From Gallionellaceae bacterium (lineage in GTDB: Bacteria > Pseudomonadota > Gammaproteobacteria > Burkholderiales > Gallionellaceae): a DNA stretch of 5,290 bases. This document shows positions 1-5,290 of this stretch, one piece after another. Positions within the stretch are counted from its first letter, which is position 1, and each line of letters starts with the position of its first letter. A model generated the notes under the pieces. The model worked only from the letters and a program-made list of their open reading frames with translations. It did no database searches and was not told the DNA's origin. The stretch is taken from the NCBI GenBank assembly GCA_947445045.1, contig CANFCA010000103.1, positions 1 to 5,290 of the forward strand, written 5' to 3'. The position numbers and the translations under genes were made by a program.

Positions 1-2
1 AA

Positions 3-857
3 GGCATTACCACGCTCCCCAATTCCTATCTGCTTAGCATCGAAACACAATCTTTTTTATTCTTCAAGTATCTACTACTATGGCTAATTCCCAACCCGGC
101 TTGGATATCAGTAGATATGCGCGAGTCATTCGCCGTATCTCTATTAAGCTGGCCTCAATTGCTAGGTTGGGTTGGATTTCCTATATATTTTTGCATAGCA
201 ATTTGGTTGCTATTAAAACGGGGGGGGGTGGGCTTGCTTGGTTTTGCACTTTTAAGCCCATGGTTATTATTTCTAACCGAATTAACCACCGTGCGAGCAC
301 AAGAGCCTTTTGTGCTGTACCGCAGTTACTTATGGATGCCATTTTTATTGACCGCGCTGCCAGTAATATTTGTACGGTTCGCTCCCACGCGAACTTATAT
401 ATTACTAGGGATACTAGCCACATTACTTATTCCCTTATCTATCAATCGCCTAAACACCTTTTCTTCGAGCTTGCTACTATGGGATGATGCCGAAAAATTA
501 GTGTACGATAAACATAACACGCCAGGCGTTGAGCGCATCTACGCTAATCGCGGCCACGAGTTCGGGACAGCAAAACGTTATCCAGAAGCGATTGCCGACT
601 TCACCACCGCGATTAGCATTTATCCAAATTACGACACATTTTATTCAGACCGCGCCACCGCCTACTACTTTTTAGGTAAATATCAAGAAGCCCTGCGTGA
701 TTACAACCACGCCATCGCACTAAATAATCAAAATCCCATTTCCTACAATGGTCGCGCCTTGACCTATCAAATGTTGAATGACGAATCCTCCGCGCAAGCA
801 GACTTTGAACAGGGGTGCACCCTTGGACTTTGCCCGCCCAAACAATCTCAAAATTGA
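3..857 (+). CDS. Partial multi-pass membrane protein with C-terminal TPR repeats (TMTC/PMT-like glycosyltransferase family)
   Basis: The frame is open from base 3, so the gene starts outside the window. The first in-window ATG (117) is internal, because the 38 codons before it read as the same hydrophobic protein. The visible 284 residues hold membrane segments at about 18-30, 53-71, 76-93, 110-126 and 130-148, split by the loop motif VRAQEPFVLYRSYLWMP. A short linker containing LLLWDDAEKL follows, then three TPR units at about 177-209, 211-243 and 245-277, with typical G/Y/A/P positions (YPEAIADFTTAI, YQEALRDYNHAI). Bacterial proteins of this layout are relatives of TMTC/PMT-type membrane glycosyltransferases. 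The catalytic N-terminal loops, where the acidic residues would lie, are outside the window, so enzyme activity is not shown. The TPRs would lie on one membrane face as a protein-binding platform. A run of nine G (220-228) lies inside the coding sequence. No terminator is visible before the cytochrome gene. The architecture is certain, the function only probable. Confidence 0.8.
   Translation, partial: GITTLPNSYLLSIETQSFLFFKYLLLWLIPNPAWISVDMRESFAVSLLSWPQLLGWVGFPIYFCIAIWLLLKRGGVGLLGFALLSPWLLFLTELTTVRAQEPFVLYRSYLWMPFLLTALPVIFVRFAPTRTYILLGILATLLIPLSINRLNTFSSSLLLWDDAEKLVYDKHNTPGVERIYANRGHEFGTAKRYPEAIADFTTAISIYPNYDTFYSDRATAYYFLGKYQEALRDYNHAIALNNQNPISYNGRALTYQMLNDESSAQADFEQGCTLGLCPPKQSQN
220..228 (+). 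repeat. G9 homopolymer inside the TPR membrane protein gene
   Basis: Nine consecutive G encode part of K-R-G-G-V-G between two membrane segments. Gain of one G would shift into a frame that stops at 485-487, and loss of one G would stop at 253-255. Either change would remove the TPR domain. Such tracts are known slippage sites in phase-variable surface-modification genes. They are also a common place for sequencing error, although the frame as given is intact. Confidence 0.6.
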
Positions 858-907
858 GATTAACTGCCAGCCATTTATTCCTAATAACGAGACTTTTAGT
901 TTCTGTT

Positions 908-936
908 AAAATAATTATTTTGTTAATAATTATAAT
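908..936 (+). promoter_or_regulatory. AT-rich putative promoter region of the cytochrome gene
   Basis: A perfect -10 hexamer TATAAT lies at 931-936, about 110 bases before the cytochrome ATG. No good -35 hexamer sits 16-18 bases upstream, so the promoter may depend on an activator or a different sigma factor. Immediately upstream is a perfect 14-bp palindrome, AAAATAATTATTTT (908-921). TGTTA recurs at 904, 921 and 936. The -10 could be chance in such AT-rich DNA, so this is a moderate-to-weak call. A leader of roughly 100 nt would follow. Confidence 0.4.
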
Positions 937-1032
937 GTTATGCAATTGGCACGCTACCTGCTTTCAAATCATCCGCACGAGTAATCAAACGAACTGTGCG
1001 TATTTACGGCAACACACTTAATTTATAACCTT

Positions 1033-1040
1033 AAAAAGGA
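1033..1040 (+). promoter_or_regulatory. Shine-Dalgarno of the cytochrome gene
   Basis: AAAAAGGA lies six bases before the ATG at 1047. It fixes the start, which also gives a perfect signal peptide. Confidence 0.75.
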
Positions 1041-1046
1041 CTCACT

Positions 1047-1955
1047 ATGAAAACAATTTCAAAATTGGCAAGTGGCTTGGCTCTGGTAGCTATCAGCAGC
1101 GCAGCAATGGCAGCTGGTACTGGTATCGCTAGCACAAAACATAACCTTGGCGCAGGCGGTATCGCTCTGGGCAATTCCGGTAACAAAACAGACGGCACAA
1201 CTGAAATCTGCGTATTTTGCCATACACCACACGGTGCAAACCAATCAGCTTCAGCTCCATTGTGGAACCGTCAGTTCTCAACAGCTGGCTACACACGTTA
1301 CAGCAGCTTAGGTACAACAACATTTGACGCTGCTGAAGCACCAGTTGGCTCAGTATCTATCGCTTGCTTGTCATGCCATGACGGTACACAAGCGATGGAC
1401 GCAATGATCAACTCACCTGGCTCTAACTCAATGTCTTCAGGTGCTAACCTGTCAAGAATCACTGATGGTTCTGGCTCTGGTATCGGCGGTTGGGTAGAAA
1501 CCAGCGTAATGAGCACATTGGCGGCTAGTGATAACGGCTTTGCTGGTGACATGATCTACTTGGGTACGGATCTTCGTAACGATCACCCAATCAGCATGCA
1601 ATACGGTGGTGGTGGCTTTAGCGCAACGACTCCAAACGGTCCTTCAGTTGACTCTTCATACGCTATCGCTGGCGCAACGGGTTCAGTAGGTAACAACTCT
1701 TCATTGGGTGGTACTGGTCGTGTTGCAAACCGCACATTGGGTTCTGGCGCATTGGTATGGTACGTTGACACTAACGGTACAGCTGGTCAGCAAACTGATG
1801 ACTTCACATTGTTCTCACGTTCTGACCTCGGTTCTAACCAGCCGTTCGTTGAGTGCGCAACTTGCCACGATCCACATAGCACAAACTCAACATTCTTGCG
1901 TTTAGCTGGTGGTAACACAGGTAGCCAAGTTTGTTTGACTTGCCACACTAAGTAA
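1047..1955 (+). CDS. Secreted tetraheme c-type cytochrome (doubled-CxxCH, OmcE-like)
   Basis: A 302-residue protein with a Sec signal peptide (KTISK basic start, hydrophobic core, probable cleavage after AMA at residue 22), so it is periplasmic or outside the cell. Four heme c motifs: CVFCH (55-59), CLSCH (107-111), CATCH (270-274) and CLTCH (296-300), the last almost at the C-terminus. There are no other Cys. The only other His are H32 (KHNLG), H62 (CHTPH), H180 (NDHPIS) and H277 (CHDPH), giving four candidate distal ligands for four bis-His hemes. The KHNL, CHTPHG, PLWN and DHPIS pattern matches the multiheme family containing Geobacter OmcE, a filament-forming cytochrome; assembly into filaments here is inference. 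Residues 112-269 are rich in Gly, Ser, Thr and Asn, with one His and no Cys. All Gly codons I read are GGT or GGC, and Arg is almost always CGT, unlike the upstream gene, suggesting high expression. Tandem stops TAATAG and a strong terminator follow. Likely role: extracellular or periplasmic electron transfer. Confidence 0.93.
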   Translation: MKTISKLASGLALVAISSAAMAAGTGIASTKHNLGAGGIALGNSGNKTDGTTEICVFCHTPHGANQSASAPLWNRQFSTAGYTRYSSLGTTTFDAAEAPVGSVSIACLSCHDGTQAMDAMINSPGSNSMSSGANLSRITDGSGSGIGGWVETSVMSTLAASDNGFAGDMIYLGTDLRNDHPISMQYGGGGFSATTPNGPSVDSSYAIAGATGSVGNNSSLGGTGRVANRTLGSGALVWYVDTNGTAGQQTDDFTLFSRSDLGSNQPFVECATCHDPHSTNSTFLRLAGGNTGSQVCLTCHTK

Positions 1956-1980
1956 TAGTAATCACTTAGTCCAGCAATGG

Positions 1981-2011
1981 AAAAGCCGGACGGTTCACCG
2001 TCCGGCTTTTT
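1981..2011 (+). terminator. Strong intrinsic terminator after the cytochrome gene
   Basis: A perfect 13-bp inverted repeat, AAAAGCCGGACGG / CCGTCCGGCTTTT, surrounds a TTCA tetraloop, and the right arm runs into five T. It lies 25 bases after the stop codon. The left arm begins with four A, so the reverse orientation also ends in T4, and it could stop leftward transcripts arriving from the minus-strand genes, though more weakly. Confidence 0.95.
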
Positions 2012-2012
2012 A

Positions 2013-2562
2013 TCTTCTGAATTCTCTATACATAATTGTTTATAAAAACTACACTTCTAATGTGCTGAGTTAAGCGGCAACTCCGTCGTTTAATGTAATC
2101 GCAGTGATTTTATTCAAATTCGTGAAGTGGTTGATTCGACTGTTCACATCAAAGCACGTTTATGCGTCAGTGCAAACGACATTTAGCACGCTATCAAAAA
2201 AAATTCTTGATTTATGAAGTGCGTGTGTTCCTGCCTCAGCAAATTTTTGAGTTCACTTTCACTGCGACTTATCGCGTTTTACTATTATTTTTTTGGTAAG
2301 AATAAATAAGCTAATAAGACGAATGTCGCCTGGCGCTGAATGGAATTCGTATCTGCAAAGTCGCATATTAGGAAGAATCTGGTCGGGTGGTTGCACTTTC
2401 GACAGTAATTACTCTGGATTTCGCCACACATTTTTGATTCATAAGCAAATTACAATACATCTTTTCAAATTGATGTTGCGTAGCCACAAAGCTGAATTTG
2501 TATTCCCCGCGCTCTTGGCGTGTGGACTACGCAGATGTTGATGTTAAATCCTCTAAAATTAG
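2013..2562. other. 550-bp stretch with no convincing gene; possible decayed sequence
   Basis: AT-rich DNA between the cytochrome terminator and the 3' end of the CMD-family gene. No frame gives a credible start, SD and protein. Short stop-bounded pieces look protein-like. On plus, SDFIQIREVVDSTVHIKARL (about 2112-2171) continues to a TAG, and a different frame then reads HLARYQKKFLIYEV. On minus, about 2388-2448 reads NQKCVAKSRVITVESATTRP, and another minus frame nearby reads AGNTNSALWLRNINLKR. The longest open frame (2293-2541 plus) needs a TTG start and resembles no family I recognise. No tRNA, hairpin terminator or CRISPR-like repeat is visible. It could be a gene or small-element relic, a small RNA locus, or plain spacer. 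Confidence 0.5.
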
Positions 2563-2946
2563 CTAAATCGGCTCACCATCTTCATCCAGATAGAACTCAT
2601 TTAACGCCCGTTCAACTTCAGCCATGTGTGTAAGAACGGGGCCACCGCCCATCATGATTCCTACTGCACATACCTCCATTATTTCATCAAACGTGACACC
2701 AGCTTGCTTGCAAGCGCGGATATGCAGTCCAATGCAATAGTGGCATTGTTGGGTTAAGGACATGCCAAACGCAATTCGCTCCTTCTCTTTTTTATCCAAT
2801 ACGCCAGGCTGCATTGCTTCTGCCATAAATGCTTGAATCTTACCCATCAGCTTAGGCTTATGTTCCGTCAACAGCTGAATTCCGCGATGTGCGTGTTCTA
2901 ATACCTTACGTTCACTATCAGAACCTTTTGTTTTCTTTGAACTCAT
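2563..2946 (-). CDS. AhpD-like carboxymuconolactone decarboxylase (CMD) family protein
   Basis: A small all-helical protein of 127 residues. The CMD/AhpD motif is complete: E56, then C68-H-Y-C71, then H75, with the E-x11-C-x2-C-x3-H spacing known from the AhpD alkylhydroperoxidase active site, where the two Cys form a redox disulfide and Glu/His relay protons. This suggests thiol-dependent peroxide reduction or disulfide exchange in the cytoplasm rather than true carboxymuconolactone decarboxylation. No aromatic-catabolism genes are nearby. Two further Cys (79 and 93) have no obvious role. Two tandem ATGs exist. The first (2949) is one base from the SD and the second (2946) four bases, so the second is preferred. 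It lies 82-85 bp downstream of the amidotransferase on the same strand, with a possible promoter of its own. Family membership is firm; the substrate is unknown. Confidence 0.88.
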   Translation of the reverse strand: MSSKKTKGSDSERKVLEHAHRGIQLLTEHKPKLMGKIQAFMAEAMQPGVLDKKEKERIAFGMSLTQQCHYCIGLHIRACKQAGVTFDEIMEVCAVGIMMGGGPVLTHMAEVERALNEFYLDEDGEPI

Positions 2947-2950
2947 CATT

Positions 2951-2956
2951 CCTCCT
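2951..2956 (-). promoter_or_regulatory. Shine-Dalgarno deciding the CMD-family start
   Basis: Minus-strand AGGAGG is a full consensus SD. It is too close (one base) to the first of two adjacent ATGs and better spaced (four bases) for the second. Confidence 0.75.
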
Positions 2957-2977
2957 GAATAATTTATTGTTCTGATA

Positions 2978-3004
2978 CTTATAAACTGGTTGTTAAGGTG
3001 ACAA
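2978..3004 (-). promoter_or_regulatory. Possible sigma70-type promoter for the CMD-family gene
   Basis: On the minus strand TTGTCA (2999-3004) and TATAAG (2978-2983) are each five of six to consensus, with a 15-bp spacer, which is short. Transcription would start about 20 bases before the SD. The -35 overlaps a small inverted repeat, GTTGT/ACAAC (2989-3005). If real, the gene can be expressed apart from the upstream operon. Confidence 0.4.
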
Positions 3005-3031
3005 CTGCATTAGCCAATTCTTGTTTGCTTT

Positions 3032-3844
3032 TCAATTTCCGCACATCGAGCTGACAGGGCTGGGAAATGTAGCAAGTTGTGATTCAGCTTCTCCTTCATG
3101 AAACATCCACAGAGTACCCGGTTGCATAATTACCCACGGTTCGTTATCGGTCAGCGGTTGGGTGGCGATGATGGCAACACGATCATTCTGCGTGGTTACG
3201 CGGCTGAAATCCACCATTACATCTTCATCTTTCAGGTGCGCCACGTTGAATGGGGCACGACGGATGACGTAGCTCAATTCAGTGGATGAGTGTGCAAACA
3301 GGCAGTCTCCGTTAGAGAGCAAATAGTTGAAGATACCCATGCCTGCGAGGGAAAGACTGAGTTCGTGCAGTGCAGAAAACAATACGGCGCGGGATGGAGG
3401 GGCATTGCCGAAACGCTGACGCAGGCTTTGCAGGAGCCAGCAGAAAATGAGCTCGCTGTCGGTGTTGCCTACCGGCATGAAGTCACCATTGAGCACAGGC
3501 TGAAACTGAGGCAGGTTGCCGTTATGCGCGAACACCCAATAGCGACCCCACAGTTCGCGCATGAAGGGATGGGTATTCTCCAGCGATACTACCCCCTGCG
3601 TGGCTTTGCGGATATGTGCGATGACATTGAGCGAACGGATTGGATAGTTGCGCACCAGTTCGGCGATGGACGATTGTGCCGAAGGCAGGGGATCGAGAAA
3701 CAGCCGTACGCCACGACCCTCGAAGAAAGCAATGCCCCAGCCGTCGGCATGGACATCCGTGCCGCCACCGCGTTTCTGGAATCCGGTGAAGGAAAAGCAG
3801 ATGTCAGTGGGTGTGTTGCAGTTCATGCCCAATAGCTGGCACAT
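3032..3844 (-). CDS. yafJ: Class II glutamine amidotransferase, YafJ type
   Basis: A 270-residue protein, close to the usual YafJ length. After removal of Met1 the N-terminal nucleophile would be Cys2 (MCQLLG), as in Ntn-type class II amidotransferases. Other conserved blocks are in order: HADGWGIAF (32-40), AHIRKAT (76-82, Arg for the glutamine carboxylate), THPF (91-94), FAHNGNL (105-111, oxyanion-hole Asn/Gly), GNTDSE (126-131, Asp for the glutamine amino group). The fold predicts hydrolysis of glutamine to glutamate and ammonia in the cytoplasm. No synthase domain is fused, and the acceptor of this subfamily is not established from the sequence. It follows the BPSS1780-family gene by 47 bp with no terminator between them, so it is probably in the same transcript. 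The SD is weak (TTAGGT). A TATACT lies on the minus strand at 3877-3882 but has no matching -35. The gene symbol follows the E. coli homologue. Confidence 0.9.
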   Translation of the reverse strand: MCQLLGMNCNTPTDICFSFTGFQKRGGGTDVHADGWGIAFFEGRGVRLFLDPLPSAQSSIAELVRNYPIRSLNVIAHIRKATQGVVSLENTHPFMRELWGRYWVFAHNGNLPQFQPVLNGDFMPVGNTDSELIFCWLLQSLRQRFGNAPPSRAVLFSALHELSLSLAGMGIFNYLLSNGDCLFAHSSTELSYVIRRAPFNVAHLKDEDVMVDFSRVTTQNDRVAIIATQPLTDNEPWVIMQPGTLWMFHEGEAESQLATFPSPVSSMCGN

Positions 3845-3891
3845 CGCGTTACCTAAGTTATGTATTGAGACAGGTTAGTATAGTGTGAGCC

Positions 3892-4665
3892 TCAGAAATG
3901 CGCTTCGTCTCGGCTGAATATATCGTTTGCGGTTGCCGCAGTAGTAACATCTTTTATCGGTGGGAAAATGTCGATATAAGCCGCGTATAACGATGTGAAA
4001 ATAACGGGTAGTAAAATCAGCCAACCTAAGAACATCGGCAGACTGGCGAGTATAGCGAGGAACACAAAGGTTACGCTGTACACCAACATCGGTGCAACGT
4101 TGCGGGTGAAAGCACTGATGCTGAGTTTCATCGCGGCGACGGGTGGTGCGTTGTTAAAATAAATTATCATCGGGGCAAATTGCGTTGCCATGAGCAGTAC
4201 ACTAAATAGAGTTGCACCAATCAGTACCGCTAGCCCCGCACCGGCAATACCTTTAGCGATGATGGTAGGATCGGAGACATCGGTACTGCTCATCAAAATG
4301 CTGACCAACGCGCCACCGCCGACTAGCATCATCACACCTAAAATCAAATACTGCGAAATGAGCGTGATGCCACCTAAAGTAACTAAAGGTGAGGTGTGTT
4401 TGTGAAAGCCGCTAAATAGTTGCGGCAATTCCAGTTCTTCGCCGTTGTGTAATGCGCGACAGCCAGCCATCACACCCACCACGATCACGGGTGTCAACAA
4501 GCTAACTAGCGGCTGGCCTATGAACGGTATCACTGCGATGGCGATGATTGCGGCGAGACAAATCATCATCATTACCACCCATAGCAGCGGGGCTTGCATA
4601 AACAATTTGTAGCCTTGCTTAATCCATTCCCAGCCACGCCCGGCTTGTAAACGTTGTGGTTCCAT
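3892..4665 (-). CDS. BPSS1780-family integral membrane protein
   Basis: A 257-residue protein with about six hydrophobic segments: 25-47, 51-68, 93-115, 140-162, 190-210 and 212-232. The N-terminal QAGRGWEWIKQGYKLF block, APLLW, AGCRAL (67-72) and GEELELPQLFSGF (75-87) are the recognisable conserved parts of the betaproteobacterial BPSS1780 family, named after a Burkholderia pseudomallei locus. No catalytic motif is visible and the family's function is unknown; a role in envelope or transport is only a guess. The start is well supported: AAGGAA overlaps the thrB stop and lies nine bases before ATG, and the two genes are 13 bp apart, so they are co-transcribed and probably translationally coupled. 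The C-terminus is short and charged (SRDEAHF). Confidence 0.88.
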   Translation of the reverse strand: MEPQRLQAGRGWEWIKQGYKLFMQAPLLWVVMMMICLAAIIAIAVIPFIGQPLVSLLTPVIVVGVMAGCRALHNGEELELPQLFSGFHKHTSPLVTLGGITLISQYLILGVMMLVGGGALVSILMSSTDVSDPTIIAKGIAGAGLAVLIGATLFSVLLMATQFAPMIIYFNNAPPVAAMKLSISAFTRNVAPMLVYSVTFVFLAILASLPMFLGWLILLPVIFTSLYAAYIDIFPPIKDVTTAATANDIFSRDEAHF

Positions 4666-4674
4666 GTTACTTAT

Positions 4675-4680
4675 TTCCTT
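4675..4680 (-). promoter_or_regulatory. Shine-Dalgarno overlapping the thrB stop
   Basis: Minus-strand AAGGAA shares bases with the TAA of thrB and lies nine bases before the ATG of the membrane-protein gene. This arrangement favours translational coupling. Confidence 0.6.
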
Positions 4681-5290
4681 ATAGCCAGATGGTCGTTTTA
4701 GATGCGATGTGATTTTTCAGCACGCGCTCAAAGTGAGCGGGGTCGTGCGCATGAATCAATTCGCCATCACGTGGTAAGTATTTATCAAATAGGCGCGACA
4801 ACCAGAAGCGTAACGCGGCAAGTCGCAGCATGGTTGGCCAAGCGTCACGTTCGCTATTCAACAGCGGACGCACGGCATGATAGGCACACAGGAAAATTTG
4901 CGTGCGTCCGGTATCCAGCTTGCAATCGCTATTCATGCACCAGTCGTTGATGGTAATCGCCACGTCATACAATAACGCATCGCTACAGGCAAAGTAAAAG
5001 TCGATCAAGCCACCGACGCGATTTTCTTCAAGCAACACATTGTCGCGGAATAAATCGGCGTGGATGATGCCCTGCGGCAAATGCAATAAATTGTGATGAG
5101 CGTGCAAGGCACATTCACTATCCAACAAGGCTGCATTCAAAGGATCTAAAAATTGCCGTACCTTGGGAAGCGTTGCAGCGCGCCATGTTGCGCCGCGCGG
5201 GTTGGGCATATTCTGCGAAAAACTTTGTCCCGCCACGTGCATTTGTCCGAGCATTGCACCCATAGCAGCGCATTGTTCAGGCGTAGGTGC
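4679..5290 (-). CDS. thrB: Homoserine kinase type II (ThrB), C-terminal part
   Basis: Phosphorylates the hydroxyl of L-homoserine with ATP (EC 2.7.1.39), the step before threonine synthase, in the cytoplasm. The frame runs off the right edge: residues APTPEQCAA precede the first in-window Met (5263), which is therefore internal. The visible 203 residues are roughly two thirds of a family protein of about 315. The aminoglycoside-phosphotransferase-like catalytic loop HADLFRDN (plus-strand bases 5039-5062) carries the H-x-D-x4-N signature with the catalytic Asp. GGLIDFYFAC follows, with the metal-binding Asp, and then LYDVAITINDWC, a typical stretch of this ThrB group. It is distinct from the GHMP-kinase ThrB of E. 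coli. It is the first visible gene of the minus-strand cluster; its start and promoter lie outside. Related APH-family kinases are an alternative, but the motif context and the BPSS1780 neighbour favour ThrB. Confidence 0.9.
   Translation of the reverse strand, partial: APTPEQCAAMGAMLGQMHVAGQSFSQNMPNPRGATWRAATLPKVRQFLDPLNAALLDSECALHAHHNLLHLPQGIIHADLFRDNVLLEENRVGGLIDFYFACSDALLYDVAITINDWCMNSDCKLDTGRTQIFLCAYHAVRPLLNSERDAWPTMLRLAALRFWLSRLFDKYLPRDGELIHAHDPAHFERVLKNHIASKTTIWL

Noticed and set aside
80..487. Open frame of 135 codons on plus with an ATG
   Set aside because: It overlaps the TPR membrane-protein gene in another frame, lacks an SD and has an unstructured composition; it matters only as the frame reached after +1 slippage at the G tract.
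117..857. ATG at 117 as the true start of the TPR gene
   Set aside because: The frame stays open to the window edge and the preceding codons encode hydrophobic, family-like sequence, so the ATG is internal.
911..940. Possible Fur, ArcA or FNR box upstream of the cytochrome
   Set aside because: The AT-rich repeats are only partial matches; ArcA direct-repeat spacing (about 11) is not met (15 and 17), and no TTGAT-N4-ATCAA is present.
974..1000. CGCAC/GTGCG inverted repeat in the cytochrome leader
   Set aside because: Only five base pairs with a 17-base loop; too weak to call a regulatory RNA structure.
2293..2541. 82-codon open frame on plus in the intergenic region
   Set aside because: It needs a TTG start, has no SD, and the translation matches no family I know.
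3290..3835. 181-codon open frame on plus
   Set aside because: It is antisense to the amidotransferase gene, whose motifs are all intact; the frame is a by-product of that codon pattern.
5261..5263. ATG at 5263 (minus) as the thrB start
   Set aside because: Nine in-frame family-like codons precede it, and the protein would lack the N-terminal third of the kinase fold.

Overview
The window looks like chromosomal DNA of a betaproteobacterium. The strongest taxonomic cue is the minus-strand pair of a type II homoserine kinase (ThrB, APH fold) followed by a BPSS1780-family membrane protein, both familiar betaproteobacterial genes. Moderate base composition and a tetraheme cytochrome of the OmcE-like kind would fit a Nitrosomonadales/Gallionellaceae-type lithotroph, but the genus is inference only.

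Left part, plus strand: the window opens inside a gene (about 3-857) for a polytopic membrane protein ending in three TPR repeats. It resembles bacterial relatives of the TMTC/PMT-like glycosyltransferases and carries a G9 homopolymer in its coding sequence. After a 189-bp AT-rich gap with a plausible promoter comes a complete secreted tetraheme c-type cytochrome (1047-1955). It has a strong Shine-Dalgarno, a very biased codon set and a textbook intrinsic terminator (1981-2011), which together suggest a strongly expressed single gene. Its only eight Cys are the four CxxCH pairs. Its only eight His are the four proximal ligands plus four others, exactly what four bis-His hemes need.

Middle: about 550 bp (2013-2562) contain no convincing gene. 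Fragments of protein-like sequence interrupted by stops hint at a decayed gene or repeat.

Right part, minus strand, read from the right edge leftward: thrB (5' end outside the window), a BPSS1780-family membrane protein (13-bp gap, SD overlapping the thrB stop), a YafJ-type class II glutamine amidotransferase (47-bp gap), then an AhpD-like carboxymuconolactone decarboxylase-family protein with its own SD and possibly its own promoter. The two halves converge on the non-coding middle. The right half is housekeeping (threonine biosynthesis, amidotransferase, thiol/peroxide-type chemistry). The left half, a membrane TPR protein beside a Ser/Thr/Gly-rich tetraheme cytochrome, is the part with possible new biology: extracellular electron transfer, perhaps with surface glycosylation.
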